DNA of 64,000 nt from Streptomyces sp. H39-S7. Its GTDB lineage: Bacteria; Actinomycetota; Actinomycetes; Streptomycetales; Streptomycetaceae. Each line of letters opens with the position of its first letter. Position 1 is the first letter of the stretch. The position numbers and the translations under genes were made by a program. The notes under the pieces are model-generated. The model ran no database searches, was not told the origin of the DNA, and worked only from the letters and a program-made list of their open reading frames with translations. Positions 51,689 to 60,390 of the stretch are shown one piece after another. Location: positions 248,001 through 312,000 of the forward strand of contig NZ_JAPVLU010000003.1 of assembly GCF_027158205.1 (NCBI RefSeq), in the 5' to 3' direction.

Positions 51689-52852
51689 TCACGAATCGCT
51701 GCGCCGGTGCACCCTTGCGACCCAGTCCGCCGGTTTGGCGATCTCCGCCTTCGTCGGCAGCGTGTTGGGCGACGTCCACACGCGGTTGAAGCCGTCCATG
51801 CCCACCTCGTCGACGACGGTGCGCACGAAGCGCTCGCCGTCCTTGTACTGGCGCAGCTTCGCGTCCAGTCCCAGCACCTTGCGCAGCACCTGGTCCAGCC
51901 GGCCCGCGCCGCTGGCCCTGCGCTGCTGGAACTTCTCCCGGATCTCCGCGACGGACGGCACGACGTCGGGTCCCACACCGTCCATCACGTAGTCCGCGTG
52001 GCCCTCCAGCAGCGACATGACGGCGGTCAGCCGGGCGAGGATCTCCCGCTGGACGGGGGTCTGCACGAAGTCCACGATGCTGCGGCCCTCGTCGGGCTCG
52101 TCGTCGGCGTCCTTGGCGCCGCCGCCGCCCGCGAAGGACTGGGCGGCCTCGCGGATCCGTTCGATGACGGTGGAGGCGTCCATCTCGGTCTCGCCGAGGA
52201 AGGACTGGATCTCGCCCTCGATGTGGTCGCGCAGCCATGGCACGGCGGTGAACTGCGTGCGGTGCGTCTCCTCGTGCAGGCACACCCACAGCCGGAAGTC
52301 GTGCGGGTCCACGTCGAGTTCCCGCTCGACGTGCACGATGTTCGGCGCGACGAGCAGCAGGCGGCCGGCGCGCGGCGCTCCCGGGCCGGGGACGACGGGG
52401 CCGGCGGGCAGCTCGCGGGTGGCGGGGGCGAACGTCTCGTACTGGCCGAGCACCCGGGACGCCAGGAACGACAGCAGCATCCCGACCTCGACGCCGGTGA
52501 CCTTGCCGCCGACCGTGCCCAGCGCCATGCCGCCGAGGCCGCCGGGGCGGCGGTCCTGCATCTTGCCCAGCAGCGGCTTGAGGATCTCGCGGAAGCCGGC
52601 GACGTTCGCCTTCACCCAGCCCACCCGGTCCACGATCAGCACGGGCGTCCCGTTCGGCGGAGACACCGCGTCGCCGTACATGCGGGTGAACGCGTGCACG
52701 TGCTCCTCCGAGGAGCGCGCGTGCTTGCGCAACTCGGCCACGATCTCGCGCGCCTCGTCCCCGCTGACCTCCGGGCCCGGCCGCATCAACCGCTGTGCGG
52801 TCGCCACTGCGAGATTCCAGTCGACCATGTCGGCACCACCGATGCTCGTCAT
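51689..52852 (-). CDS. Zinc-dependent metalloprotease-like protein (DUF2342 family)
   Basis: The 387-residue actinobacterial protein of the DUF2342/'F420 biosynthesis associated' family has a zincin motif HEETH (LWVCLHEETHRTQF) and an EGHADYVMD glutamate that may be the third ligand. The role is not established. ATG 52,852 (MTSIGGADMVDW) is chosen by resemblance to relatives; ATG 52,828 is possible. It lies between dacB and tilS, a position kept in many actinobacteria. Confidence 0.85.
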   Translation of the reverse strand: MTSIGGADMVDWNLAVATAQRLMRPGPEVSGDEAREIVAELRKHARSSEEHVHAFTRMYGDAVSPPNGTPVLIVDRVGWVKANVAGFREILKPLLGKMQDRRPGGLGGMALGTVGGKVTGVEVGMLLSFLASRVLGQYETFAPATRELPAGPVVPGPGAPRAGRLLLVAPNIVHVERELDVDPHDFRLWVCLHEETHRTQFTAVPWLRDHIEGEIQSFLGETEMDASTVIERIREAAQSFAGGGGAKDADDEPDEGRSIVDFVQTPVQREILARLTAVMSLLEGHADYVMDGVGPDVVPSVAEIREKFQQRRASGAGRLDQVLRKVLGLDAKLRQYKDGERFVRTVVDEVGMDGFNRVWTSPNTLPTKAEIAKPADWVARVHRRSDS

Positions 52853-52953
52853 GCCTTCACGGTACGTTGCCGCTCCCGCTTTGGGGGTCGGATAACGCCC
52901 GGGTTCCGGGGACGGGGCCGGGGTGGGGCCCCAGGCGGGGCTGGGGTGGGGGT

Positions 52954-54360
52954 TCAGCAGCCGCAGGCGGCGAGGGCGGACGCCAGCCGGTCGAGGGCGG
53001 TTTGGGCGGCTGTCGCCGATGTGGCGCCCTGCGTGAGGAAGGCGAAGGTGAGCAGCCGGCCGCCGGCGGTGACGACGGTTCCGGTGATGGCGTGGACGCC
53101 GGTGAGGGTGCCGGTCTTGGCGCGGATCAGGCCGGCGCCGGAGGCGGGGCCGCCGCGGAACCGGTCGGAGAGGGTGCCGGAGAAGCCGGCGACGGGCAGA
53201 CCGGTGAGGATCGGCCGCAGCTGGGGGTGTTGGGGCGACGCGGCCAGGGCGAGGAGCCGCGCGAGCTGTTCCGCGGACAGCGCGTCGGCGCGGTTGAGGC
53301 CGCTGCCGTCGGTGAACTTCGCCCCGCCCGACGGCAGTCCGAGCCGGGCCAGGGCGGCGGTGACGGCCTGCTGGGCGCCGTCGAAGCTCGCGGGCAGGTG
53401 CGCGGCGATCGCGGTCTGCCGGGCCAGGGCCTCCGCGATGTCGTTGTCGCTGTTGGTCAGCATCCGCTCGACGAGCGCGGACAGCGGCGCCGACCGGGCC
53501 GCGGCGAGCCGGGTGCCGGACGCGGCGGCGGGCGTTCTCGCCGGGGTGCCCGTCACCTTGATGCCGCGCGCCTTGAGCAGCTTCGCGAAGGCGGTGGCGG
53601 TGTCGCCGGCCGGGTCGGTGGAGCGGTCGGCGGGGCCGCGGTCGCTCTTGCCGAGGCGCCCCTCGTTGAGCATCAGCGGGGTGACCGGCGCGATGTTCTC
53701 GTTGCGGCCGATGGGATGCAGGACGGGACCCGAGTAGAGCGACAGGTCGTAGCCGAGCGAGGTGGCGGTGGTGCCGCGGGCGGCCAGCGCGCGGGCGGTG
53801 TCGTCGGCCAGGGTGCGCAGCGCGGCGGCGGTGAGGGTGGGGTCCCCGCCGCCCACGAGGACGGTGCTGTGCGGCCCGGCGGCCAGCACGGCCGTGGATA
53901 TCCGGTGGTCGGGGCCGAGTACGGAGAGGGCGGCGGCGGCCGTCGCGATCTTTATGGTCGAGGCCGGCACGGACGGGGTCGCGGCGCCGGAGCCGTACAG
54001 CAGCCTGCCGGTGGCCGCGTCGATGACGGCTCCGGTGCGCAGCGGGCCGAGGGCCGGGTCGCGCAGCAGCGGGGCGAGCCGGGCGGCGAGCGCCTGCTGG
54101 GCGGGCAGCGTGCCCGGGTCCGTGGCGGGCGCGGTGAGCACCCGGGCGGCGGGCGGGGCCGCCGCCTCGACGGGCGGCGTCGTCCGGGGCCCGGGGGCGG
54201 GGCGGCCGTCCGCCAGGTGGGCCCGGGAGGCGGCCGCCGCCCGTTCCGCCGTACGCTGGCCCGACTCCCACGGTCCGGCCACGGCCACCGCCGCGAAGGA
54301 AATGGTCAGCCCGACTGCGGCCGACCCCGCCACTACCTGCCATGTTCTGGCGTCCGGCAC
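52954..54360 (-). CDS. dacB: D-alanyl-D-alanine carboxypeptidase/endopeptidase (PBP4 type)
   Basis: The 468-residue class C low-molecular-weight PBP has an N-terminal membrane segment (about 8-30), the active-site SxxK as STIK, the SxN motif as SDN (TNSDNDIAEAL) and KTG as AKTGTLTG. It trims or cleaves peptidoglycan cross-links. GTG 54,360, with AAGGGG upstream, gives a compact signal anchor; GTG 54,405 would add 15 residues. It is divergent from ppa. Confidence 0.92.
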   Translation of the reverse strand: MPDARTWQVVAGSAAVGLTISFAAVAVAGPWESGQRTAERAAAASRAHLADGRPAPGPRTTPPVEAAAPPAARVLTAPATDPGTLPAQQALAARLAPLLRDPALGPLRTGAVIDAATGRLLYGSGAATPSVPASTIKIATAAAALSVLGPDHRISTAVLAAGPHSTVLVGGGDPTLTAAALRTLADDTARALAARGTTATSLGYDLSLYSGPVLHPIGRNENIAPVTPLMLNEGRLGKSDRGPADRSTDPAGDTATAFAKLLKARGIKVTGTPARTPAAASGTRLAAARSAPLSALVERMLTNSDNDIAEALARQTAIAAHLPASFDGAQQAVTAALARLGLPSGGAKFTDGSGLNRADALSAEQLARLLALAASPQHPQLRPILTGLPVAGFSGTLSDRFRGGPASGAGLIRAKTGTLTGVHAITGTVVTAGGRLLTFAFLTQGATSATAAQTALDRLASALAACGC

Positions 54361-54447
54361 CCCCGACCAGCCCCTTTCGCGACCACACACCTGCGTGGGA
54401 GACACTTAACCACCAGAAGTATGTGCTGATCATGGAGGAGTAGGGCC

Positions 54448-54951
54448 TTGGAGTTCGACGTCACGATCGAGATCCCGAAGGGTTCCCGGAACAAGTACGA
54501 GGTGGACCACGAGACCGGTCGTATCCGCTTGGACCGCCGGCTCTTCACCTCGACCAGTTACCCGGCCGACTACGGCTTCGTCGAGAACACCCTGGGGGAG
54601 GACGGCGACCCGCTGGACGCCCTGGTCATCCTTGATGAGCCGACGTTCCCCGGCTGCCTCATCAAGTGCCGCGCCGTCGGCATGTTCCGTATGACCGACG
54701 AGGCGGGCGGCGACGACAAGCTGCTGTGCGTCCCGGCTTCGGACCCGCGGGTGGAGCACCTGCGTGACATCCATCACGTGTCGGAGTTCGACCGCCTGGA
54801 GATCCAGCACTTCTTCGAGGTCTACAAGGACCTGGAGCCCGGCAAGTCCGTCGAGGGCGCCAACTGGGTCGGCCGCATCGAGGCCGAGGCCGAGATCGAG
54901 GCGTCCTACAAGCGCCTGAAGGACTCGGGCCAGGTCTTCCACAGCCACTGA
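54448..54951 (+). CDS. ppa: Inorganic pyrophosphatase
   Basis: The 167-residue family I soluble pyrophosphatase hydrolyses PPi to drive biosynthesis. Metal-binding acidic residues are in [16 protein letters not shown] and the ending region [11 protein letters not shown]. The start is TTG 54,448, because the mature sequence [19 protein letters not shown] begins there and GGAGGAG is correctly spaced; no ATG or GTG fits. A weak initiation codon on a highly expressed gene is noteworthy. Confidence 0.96.
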   Translation: MEFDVTIEIPKGSRNKYEVDHETGRIRLDRRLFTSTSYPADYGFVENTLGEDGDPLDALVILDEPTFPGCLIKCRAVGMFRMTDEAGGDDKLLCVPASDPRVEHLRDIHHVSEFDRLEIQHFFEVYKDLEPGKSVEGANWVGRIEAEAEIEASYKRLKDSGQVFHSH

Positions 54952-55049
54952 CACCTGGCCGACGGCCGTTGCAGTGTCGAAGTGCTGGAGTACCGGGAAC
55001 GCCGGGCGGGCCCTTCGCGGGCCGGCCCGGCGTTCGCGCGTTCCGCCGC

Positions 55050-56708
55050 TCAGAAGCCCCTGGTGCGCTTGGCCGCGCGGCGCCGGGCCGGGTCGGCGGA
55101 GCCCGGGGTCTTGAGGAACATGCGGGCGATCTCCCCGCCGAGGTTCACCCCGATCGCGACGGCGAGGGCGAGTGCCGCGGCCTTCGTCAGGGAGGTGAAC
55201 CCCTCCGCCGTGTGGTTCTGGGTGAAGGCGAGCAGCCCGAAGTACGTCGCCGAGCCGGGCAGCAGCGGGCCGATCGCGGCCGTGACGTACGGCAGGACCG
55301 ACGCGTACCGGTAGCGGGCCATCAGCTGGCCGAAGAGGCCGACCAGGCCCGCCGCGGCCGCGGTGGCGACGACCGGGTTGGCGCCGAGCTGCTGGTGGAG
55401 CACCCCGTAGACCGTCCAGGCGACGCCGCCGTTGAGCGTGGCGAGCAGCAGCACCCCGCGCTCGCACTGCAGCAGCACCGCGAAGGCGAGGGTGAGGGAC
55501 ATCGCGGACAGCAGCTGCACCCAGGGGTGGTCGTAGGCGCGCAGCGCCTGCTCCGGGTCGAAGTCGGCGCCGAGCCGCACCCCCGCGTAGAGCACGATCG
55601 TGACGCCGAAGACGATGCCGACGACGAGGTACATGACCTCCAGCAGGCGGGCGGACGCGGTGATGTAGAAGCCGGTCAGGCCGTCCTGGACCCCTGCCAC
55701 CAGGGCACGGCCCGGCAGCAGGGTGAAGAGTCCGCCGGTGATCACCGCGGACGCCTGGAGGTCGGTGGCGCCCGGCAGGTGGTCGGCGTAGAGGTTGACG
55801 ACGATGCCCATCGCGGCGGCCGGCATCGCGGCGGCGGCGAACTGGTAGAACTCCGGCAGCCCGCGCCCGGCGCACAGCCAGGCCAGCCGGTCGCCGAGCA
55901 TCGCGGCCAGCGCCGCCGCGAAGAAGATCAGCGGACCACCGCCGACCAGGATGCTCGCCGAGCCGGCCAGCAGCCCGGCGGCGCCGGTCAGCACCCAGCC
56001 GCTGTACGGGTGCCGGTTGCGTCGGATGGCGGCGAGCCGGCCGTAGGAGTCCTCCAGCGTCGCCTCGTGCGCGGTGATGTCGTCGACGAGCTGGAAGACC
56101 GCCGCCAGCCGCGTGTAGTCGGCGACCCGGCGGCGGACGGTACGGCTCGCGGTGAGCGGCGGCTCGACGAGGGACGGCTGGTACGAGATGCCGAGCAGCG
56201 TGAACGTGACGGTGGGTTCCACCCGGGCCAGACCGTAGGCGTGCGCGACGCCGAACATCGCCGCTTCGACGTCCTCGGCCCCCTCGCCGCCCGCGAGCAG
56301 CAGCTCGCCGATGCGCAGCGTGAGGTCGAGCACGCGGGGCACCGGCGGGCCGGCCTCGGGCTTGTCCGCGGGCAGCTCGGGCACCGGGCGTTCGGTGACC
56401 GGCATCCGGACCAGCTCGCGCATGCGGTCCTGCCAGGGGACGACGCCCTTGGTGAGCCGTATGACGGGGATGCCGTCGGGGGGTGTGAACGCGTTCCCGG
56501 CGCCGGCGCCGTAGGCGGCGGACGAGGCGGGCGCGGTGAAGGCGGAGCCTTCCGCCTCCGGTCCGGCCGGCAGCTCCACCCCGGTCGGTGCGGCGAACTC
56601 CGACGTCGTCGAGCCATCGGGTTCCGGGACCGGTGGCATCGGTACGCCCACGGGTGGGGTGAACTCCGACCGCGACTCGTCCGAGTCCGGCTTCTCTTCG
56701 TCCGACAC
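55050..56708 (-). CDS. Threonine/serine exporter family protein (ThrE type)
   Basis: The 552-residue protein has a Pro/Glu-rich N-terminus (about 1-115), then a DUF1212 region (DLTLRIGELLLAGGEGAEDVEAAM) and about ten transmembrane helices ending in a DUF3815-like region. ThrE proteins export threonine and serine in Corynebacterium. GTG 56,708 is the start nearest a GGAGG; an upstream extension is poor. It is convergent with ppa. Confidence 0.88.
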   Translation of the reverse strand: MSDEEKPDSDESRSEFTPPVGVPMPPVPEPDGSTTSEFAAPTGVELPAGPEAEGSAFTAPASSAAYGAGAGNAFTPPDGIPVIRLTKGVVPWQDRMRELVRMPVTERPVPELPADKPEAGPPVPRVLDLTLRIGELLLAGGEGAEDVEAAMFGVAHAYGLARVEPTVTFTLLGISYQPSLVEPPLTASRTVRRRVADYTRLAAVFQLVDDITAHEATLEDSYGRLAAIRRNRHPYSGWVLTGAAGLLAGSASILVGGGPLIFFAAALAAMLGDRLAWLCAGRGLPEFYQFAAAAMPAAAMGIVVNLYADHLPGATDLQASAVITGGLFTLLPGRALVAGVQDGLTGFYITASARLLEVMYLVVGIVFGVTIVLYAGVRLGADFDPEQALRAYDHPWVQLLSAMSLTLAFAVLLQCERGVLLLATLNGGVAWTVYGVLHQQLGANPVVATAAAAGLVGLFGQLMARYRYASVLPYVTAAIGPLLPGSATYFGLLAFTQNHTAEGFTSLTKAAALALAVAIGVNLGGEIARMFLKTPGSADPARRRAAKRTRGF

Positions 56709-56806
56709 GTTGACCGACCACCTCCGATGATCAGTGTGCAGGGCGCACCGCGTCGACCGCGATTCCCGCCCCGCCCACCGCACCGCCGGCCGGTGCCGGC
56801 TCCGCG

Positions 56807-57511
56807 CTACCGCGCCCGGTGGCGGCCGCCCCGGCCGGCGGAGCCGACGGGCGGCGGGGGCACGTCCGCGGGGGGCCGGGGGCCCTCCTTCTTCGACTTC
56901 GCGCGGGCCCGGAGGAACTCGATCGCGATCGGGACGACCGAGACGAGCACGATCGCGACCAGGATCAGCTCGATGTTCTTGTGGACGAACGCGATCTGGC
57001 CGAGCCAGTAACCGAGGAGGGTGACGCCGCCGCCCCAGAGCGTTCCGCCGATGATGTTGTAGGTGACGAACGTCCGGTAGTTCATCCGGCTGACGCCGGC
57101 GATGATCGGCGTGAACGTGCGGACGATGGGCACGAAGCGGGCCAGCACGATCGACTTGGGGCCGTGCTTCTCGAAGAAGGCGTGGGCCTTCTCGATGTTC
57201 TCCTGCTTGAAGAGCCGGGAGTCCGGCCGCCGGAAGAGCGAGGGCCCGACCTTGCGGCCGAAGAGGAAGCCGACCTGGTCACCGACGATCGCGGCGACGA
57301 CGATGAGCAGCGTCACCAGCCACAGCGGGGTCTTGAGAGTGCCACCCGCGACCAGGAGTCCGGTCGTGAAGAGGAGCGAGTCCCCGGGCAGGAAGAATCC
57401 GATCAGCAGGCCCGACTCGGCGAAGACGATCAACAGCACGCCCCACAGGCCGAACGAGTTGATCAGGTGGTCGGGATCGAGCCAGCTGGGGCCCAGGGCG
57501 AGGTTCGTCAC
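56807..57511 (-). CDS. DedA-family membrane protein
   Basis: The 234-residue DedA/SNARE-associated membrane protein has about five hydrophobic segments. Family signatures are FFLPGDSLLFTTG, GDQVGFLFGRKVGP and RFVPIVRTFTPIIAGVSRM. The family includes undecaprenyl-phosphate and phospholipid flippases. GTG 57,511 starts the protein. The C-terminus is basic and Pro-rich. It is transcribed towards the ThrE-type gene 98 bp away and away from the MsiK-type ATPase. Confidence 0.92.
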   Translation of the reverse strand: MTNLALGPSWLDPDHLINSFGLWGVLLIVFAESGLLIGFFLPGDSLLFTTGLLVAGGTLKTPLWLVTLLIVVAAIVGDQVGFLFGRKVGPSLFRRPDSRLFKQENIEKAHAFFEKHGPKSIVLARFVPIVRTFTPIIAGVSRMNYRTFVTYNIIGGTLWGGGVTLLGYWLGQIAFVHKNIELILVAIVLVSVVPIAIEFLRARAKSKKEGPRPPADVPPPPVGSAGRGGRHRAR

Positions 57512-57744
57512 CGTTCAAACGTACCAATCGAATCGTTGCGCCCCCTGTGGGCGGCGGCCGGGCCCGATCCGTGCGCGACCCGTGACGGTTCGGTGAGGTA
57601 TCAGCGCGGCGGAATTCGCGCCAGTCGAGTTGGCCGAAACGTTCCCCAACGCGGTGGTGGTGCATTACGTTCTCCGCAACGCCACCGCGTGCACCATGGG
57701 TACATCTCCTGTCACAGCATCTGAACTTTCTGGCGGATCCTGTT

Positions 57745-59103
57745 ATGACGCGCGCCATCTCCATGCACGAACTCTCGAAGTTCTATCCGAAGCAGGCCGC
57801 CCCGGCGGTCGACCGGTTTAGCTTGGACATCGCCCCCGGCGAGTTCCTGGTGATGCTCGGCCCTTCGGGCTGCGGCAAATCCACTGTGCTGCGCATGATC
57901 GCGGGGCTGGAGGACATCAGCTCCGGGGAGCTGCTGCTGGACGGCGAGTACGCGAACAACCTCGCGCCCGGTGACCGCCGGATGGCGATGGTGTTCCAGA
58001 ACTTCGCGCTGTATCCGAGCATGACCAGCCGGCAGAACATCGGGTTCCCGCTGCGCTTCGAGATGCCGGGTGAGGACCAGAACCCGCGGGTCGAGGAGAC
58101 CGCGCGGATCCTGGGCATCGAGGAGATCCTGGACCGCTACCCCGGACAGCTGTCCGGCGGTGAGCGGCAGCGGGTCGCGATGGGCCGCGCCATCTCGCGG
58201 CATCCGTCGGTCTTCCTGATGGACGAGCCGCTGTCGAACCTGGACGCCAAGCTGCGCTCGCACCTGCGCGCCGAGATCGCCCGGCTGACCCGCGGAATGG
58301 GCGTCACCACCGTGTATGTGACGCACGATCAGGCCGAGGCCATGTCGCTCGGCGACCGCGTCGCGGTCATGCGCGGCGGGGTGCTGCAGCAGGTCGGGAC
58401 GCCGCGCGACACCTACCACCTGCCGGTGAACGTGTTCGTCGCCGCGTTCATCGGAACGCCGCGGATCAATCTGCTGCAGGCCACGGTGCTGGCGCCGCTG
58501 GGCGGCGGCATGTGGATCGACTTCGGGCGGCAGCGCCTGGGGCTGCCGGAGCCGCTGAGCCTGGACCACCAGATGCTCCGCATCCAGCAGGGCCGCGACA
58601 TCATCGTCGGGCTGCGCTCGGAGGCGGTGCGGATCGCGGCGCCGAGCGGCGCGCACGCGGGCGAGGTGGTGCTCAGCGGCATCGTCGAGCACGTGGAGTA
58701 CCAGGGGCACGAGTGCCTGGTGCATCTGAACACCGGAGCGAAGCCGGCGGTCGTGCCGGAGCTCGAGGCGCCCCGGCTGCCCGTGCAGCGCACCCGTTCC
58801 GCGGCGCGGCGGGCGGCCGCCGGACCGGGCGGGCTGGGCAAGCTGGCGCGCAAGGCGGCCGGGCGGTTCCCGGGGCTGCTCCAGGAGCCCGACACGTCCG
58901 GCGCGGTCAAGGTGCTCGACCCGCCGCAGGCCGACCGCGCGGAGCAGCCGACCGGCGACCTGGTGGTCCGCACGGGCCCCGACATCCGGGTCCGGCCCGG
59001 GGACCGGGTGCCGCTCCTGGTGGACCTGGCGCACCTCTACATCTTCGACAACACCGGCCGCCGGATCTGCCCCGCTCCGGCGGAACAGCCGCGCCTGGAG
59101 TAG
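57745..59103 (+). CDS. Orphan ABC sugar-transport ATPase (MsiK/UgpC/MalK-like) with C-terminal insert
   Basis: The 452-residue ATPase has Walker A GPSGCGKST, signature LSGGERQRVAMGRA and Walker B FLMDEPLSNLDAK, followed by a TOBE-type regulatory region. Compared with about 370 residues for MalK/MsiK it carries an extra Ala/Arg/Pro-rich segment of about 70 residues (about 345-415) inside the C-terminal region. No permease or binding protein is adjacent, so it may energise several importers like MsiK. The 233-bp gap upstream is AT-richer and likely holds the promoter. Confidence 0.88.
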   Translation: MTRAISMHELSKFYPKQAAPAVDRFSLDIAPGEFLVMLGPSGCGKSTVLRMIAGLEDISSGELLLDGEYANNLAPGDRRMAMVFQNFALYPSMTSRQNIGFPLRFEMPGEDQNPRVEETARILGIEEILDRYPGQLSGGERQRVAMGRAISRHPSVFLMDEPLSNLDAKLRSHLRAEIARLTRGMGVTTVYVTHDQAEAMSLGDRVAVMRGGVLQQVGTPRDTYHLPVNVFVAAFIGTPRINLLQATVLAPLGGGMWIDFGRQRLGLPEPLSLDHQMLRIQQGRDIIVGLRSEAVRIAAPSGAHAGEVVLSGIVEHVEYQGHECLVHLNTGAKPAVVPELEAPRLPVQRTRSAARRAAAGPGGLGKLARKAAGRFPGLLQEPDTSGAVKVLDPPQADRAEQPTGDLVVRTGPDIRVRPGDRVPLLVDLAHLYIFDNTGRRICPAPAEQPRLE

Positions 59104-59144
59104 TCCGGCGTGCGGAGGCAGCCGTCAGGAGCCACCGTTCCCTC

Positions 59145-59510
59145 ATGGGTATCGACGATTTCGGCGGCGGCCAGTCCGAGCGGTCCGACGTCCTGGTGGT
59201 GACCACGAACGAGGCGCCCGGCTACCGGGTCGAGAAGGTGATCGGCGAGGTCTTCGGGCTGACCGTGCGCTCCCGGCACATCGGGAGCCAGATCGGCGCC
59301 GGGCTCAAGTCGATGGTCGGCGGTGAGCTGAAGGGTCTGACGAAGACCCTGGTGCAGACCCGCAACCAGGCGATGGAGCGGCTGGTCGAGCAGGCCCAGG
59401 CCCGCGGGGCGAACGCCGTGCTCATGATGCGCTTCGACGTGACCGAGGCGGCCGACGTGGGCACGGAGGTGTGCGCGTACGGCACCGCGGTGGTGCTGGT
59501 GCGGGAGTAG
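59145..59510 (+). CDS. YbjQ-family (DUF74) protein
   Basis: The 121-residue protein belongs to the YbjQ/UPF0145 heavy-metal-binding-like family, recognised by VVTTNEAPGYRVEKVIGEVFGLTVRSRHIG and GANAVLMMRFDVT. These proteins form pentamers, and no biochemical function is established. ATG 59,145 follows CAGGAG with a usable spacing. It is 41 bp after the MsiK-type ATPase gene and may be co-transcribed. Confidence 0.88.
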   Translation: MGIDDFGGGQSERSDVLVVTTNEAPGYRVEKVIGEVFGLTVRSRHIGSQIGAGLKSMVGGELKGLTKTLVQTRNQAMERLVEQAQARGANAVLMMRFDVTEAADVGTEVCAYGTAVVLVRE

Positions 59511-59578
59511 CCGCCGCCCGGCCGTCCTTCCGGGCGAACGCCGACGTCCCGCGCGGCGCAAGTGACACACTTGTTCGC

Positions 59579-60241
59579 ATGCTCGGGATAACTGATCTTT
59601 CCACGTACCTGGCGGGGCTGGCCCTGATCATCCTGCTGCCCGGCCCGAACTCGCTGTACGTGGTGTCGGTGGCGGCCCGGCTCGGGCCGCGCACCGGCTA
59701 CCGGGCGGCGGCCGGGGTGCTGTGCGGGGACGCCGTGCTGATGATGCTGTCGGCGGGCGGGGTGGCGTCGCTGCTGCAGGCCAGCCCGGTGGCGTTCACC
59801 GTGGTCAAGCTCGCCGGCGCGGGCTATCTGACCTGGCTCGCGGCGGGCATGCTGCGCGGGGCGGTGGCGCTGTGGCGCGGGCGGGCCGAGCGGAACGCGG
59901 CGGCCCGCGGCGGGGAGGGCGCACCCCAGGAGAAGGCGGAGCGGCCGTTCCGCCGGGCGCTGGTGGTCAGCCTGTTCAACCCGAAGGCGATCCTGTTCTT
60001 CGTCGCGTTCTTCGTGCAGTTCGTCGACCCGGCGTACGCGCACCCCGGGCTGTCGTTCCTCGCGCTCGGCGCCTGGGCGCAACTGTTCAGCTTCACCTAT
60101 CTGACGGTGCTCATCTTCAGCGGCACCTACCTGGCGGCGGCCTTCCGGCGGCGCCGGCGGCTGACGGCGGGACTGTCGGCGGGGGCGGGGGCGCTCTTCC
60201 TGGGCTTCGCCGCGAAGCTGTCGCTGGCCGGCACGGCGTGA
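59579..60241 (+). CDS. LysE-family amino-acid exporter
   Basis: The 220-residue protein has six hydrophobic segments with the LysE/RhtB signature LIILLPGPNSLYVVSVAARLGPRTG near the N-terminus. It should export an amino acid or derivative. ATG 59,579 is preceded by CACACTTG eight bases away and no ribosome-binding site, suggestive of a leaderless transcript. The next genes encode glutamate decarboxylase, so export of glutamate or GABA is conceivable, but specificity cannot be read. Confidence 0.9.
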   Translation: MLGITDLSTYLAGLALIILLPGPNSLYVVSVAARLGPRTGYRAAAGVLCGDAVLMMLSAGGVASLLQASPVAFTVVKLAGAGYLTWLAAGMLRGAVALWRGRAERNAAARGGEGAPQEKAERPFRRALVVSLFNPKAILFFVAFFVQFVDPAYAHPGLSFLALGAWAQLFSFTYLTVLIFSGTYLAAAFRRRRRLTAGLSAGAGALFLGFAAKLSLAGTA

Positions 60242-60333
60242 CCCACGGGGGCGGCGGGGGCTGAACTCCTGACGGGCGGCACGGCCGGGGGCGTCGTATC
60301 GTCCCGATGGGGACCCCTAGAGGAGGCACCATC

Positions 60334-60390
60334 ATGAGCACGCTGCATGTCACCGTCACCGTCGCCGTCCGCTGCCCGGCCACCGTCTGA
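60334..60390 (+). CDS. 18-residue leader ORF coupled to glutamate decarboxylase
   Basis: This ORF of 18 codons (MSTLHVTVTVAVRCPATV) has a strong AGGAGG (60,321-60,326) seven bases before its ATG, stronger than anything before the next gene. Its TGA overlaps the glutamate decarboxylase ATG by one base (TGATG). A translational coupling or leader function is inferred. The peptide is Val/Thr-rich with one cysteine and no recognised family. Confidence 0.55.
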   Translation: MSTLHVTVTVAVRCPATV

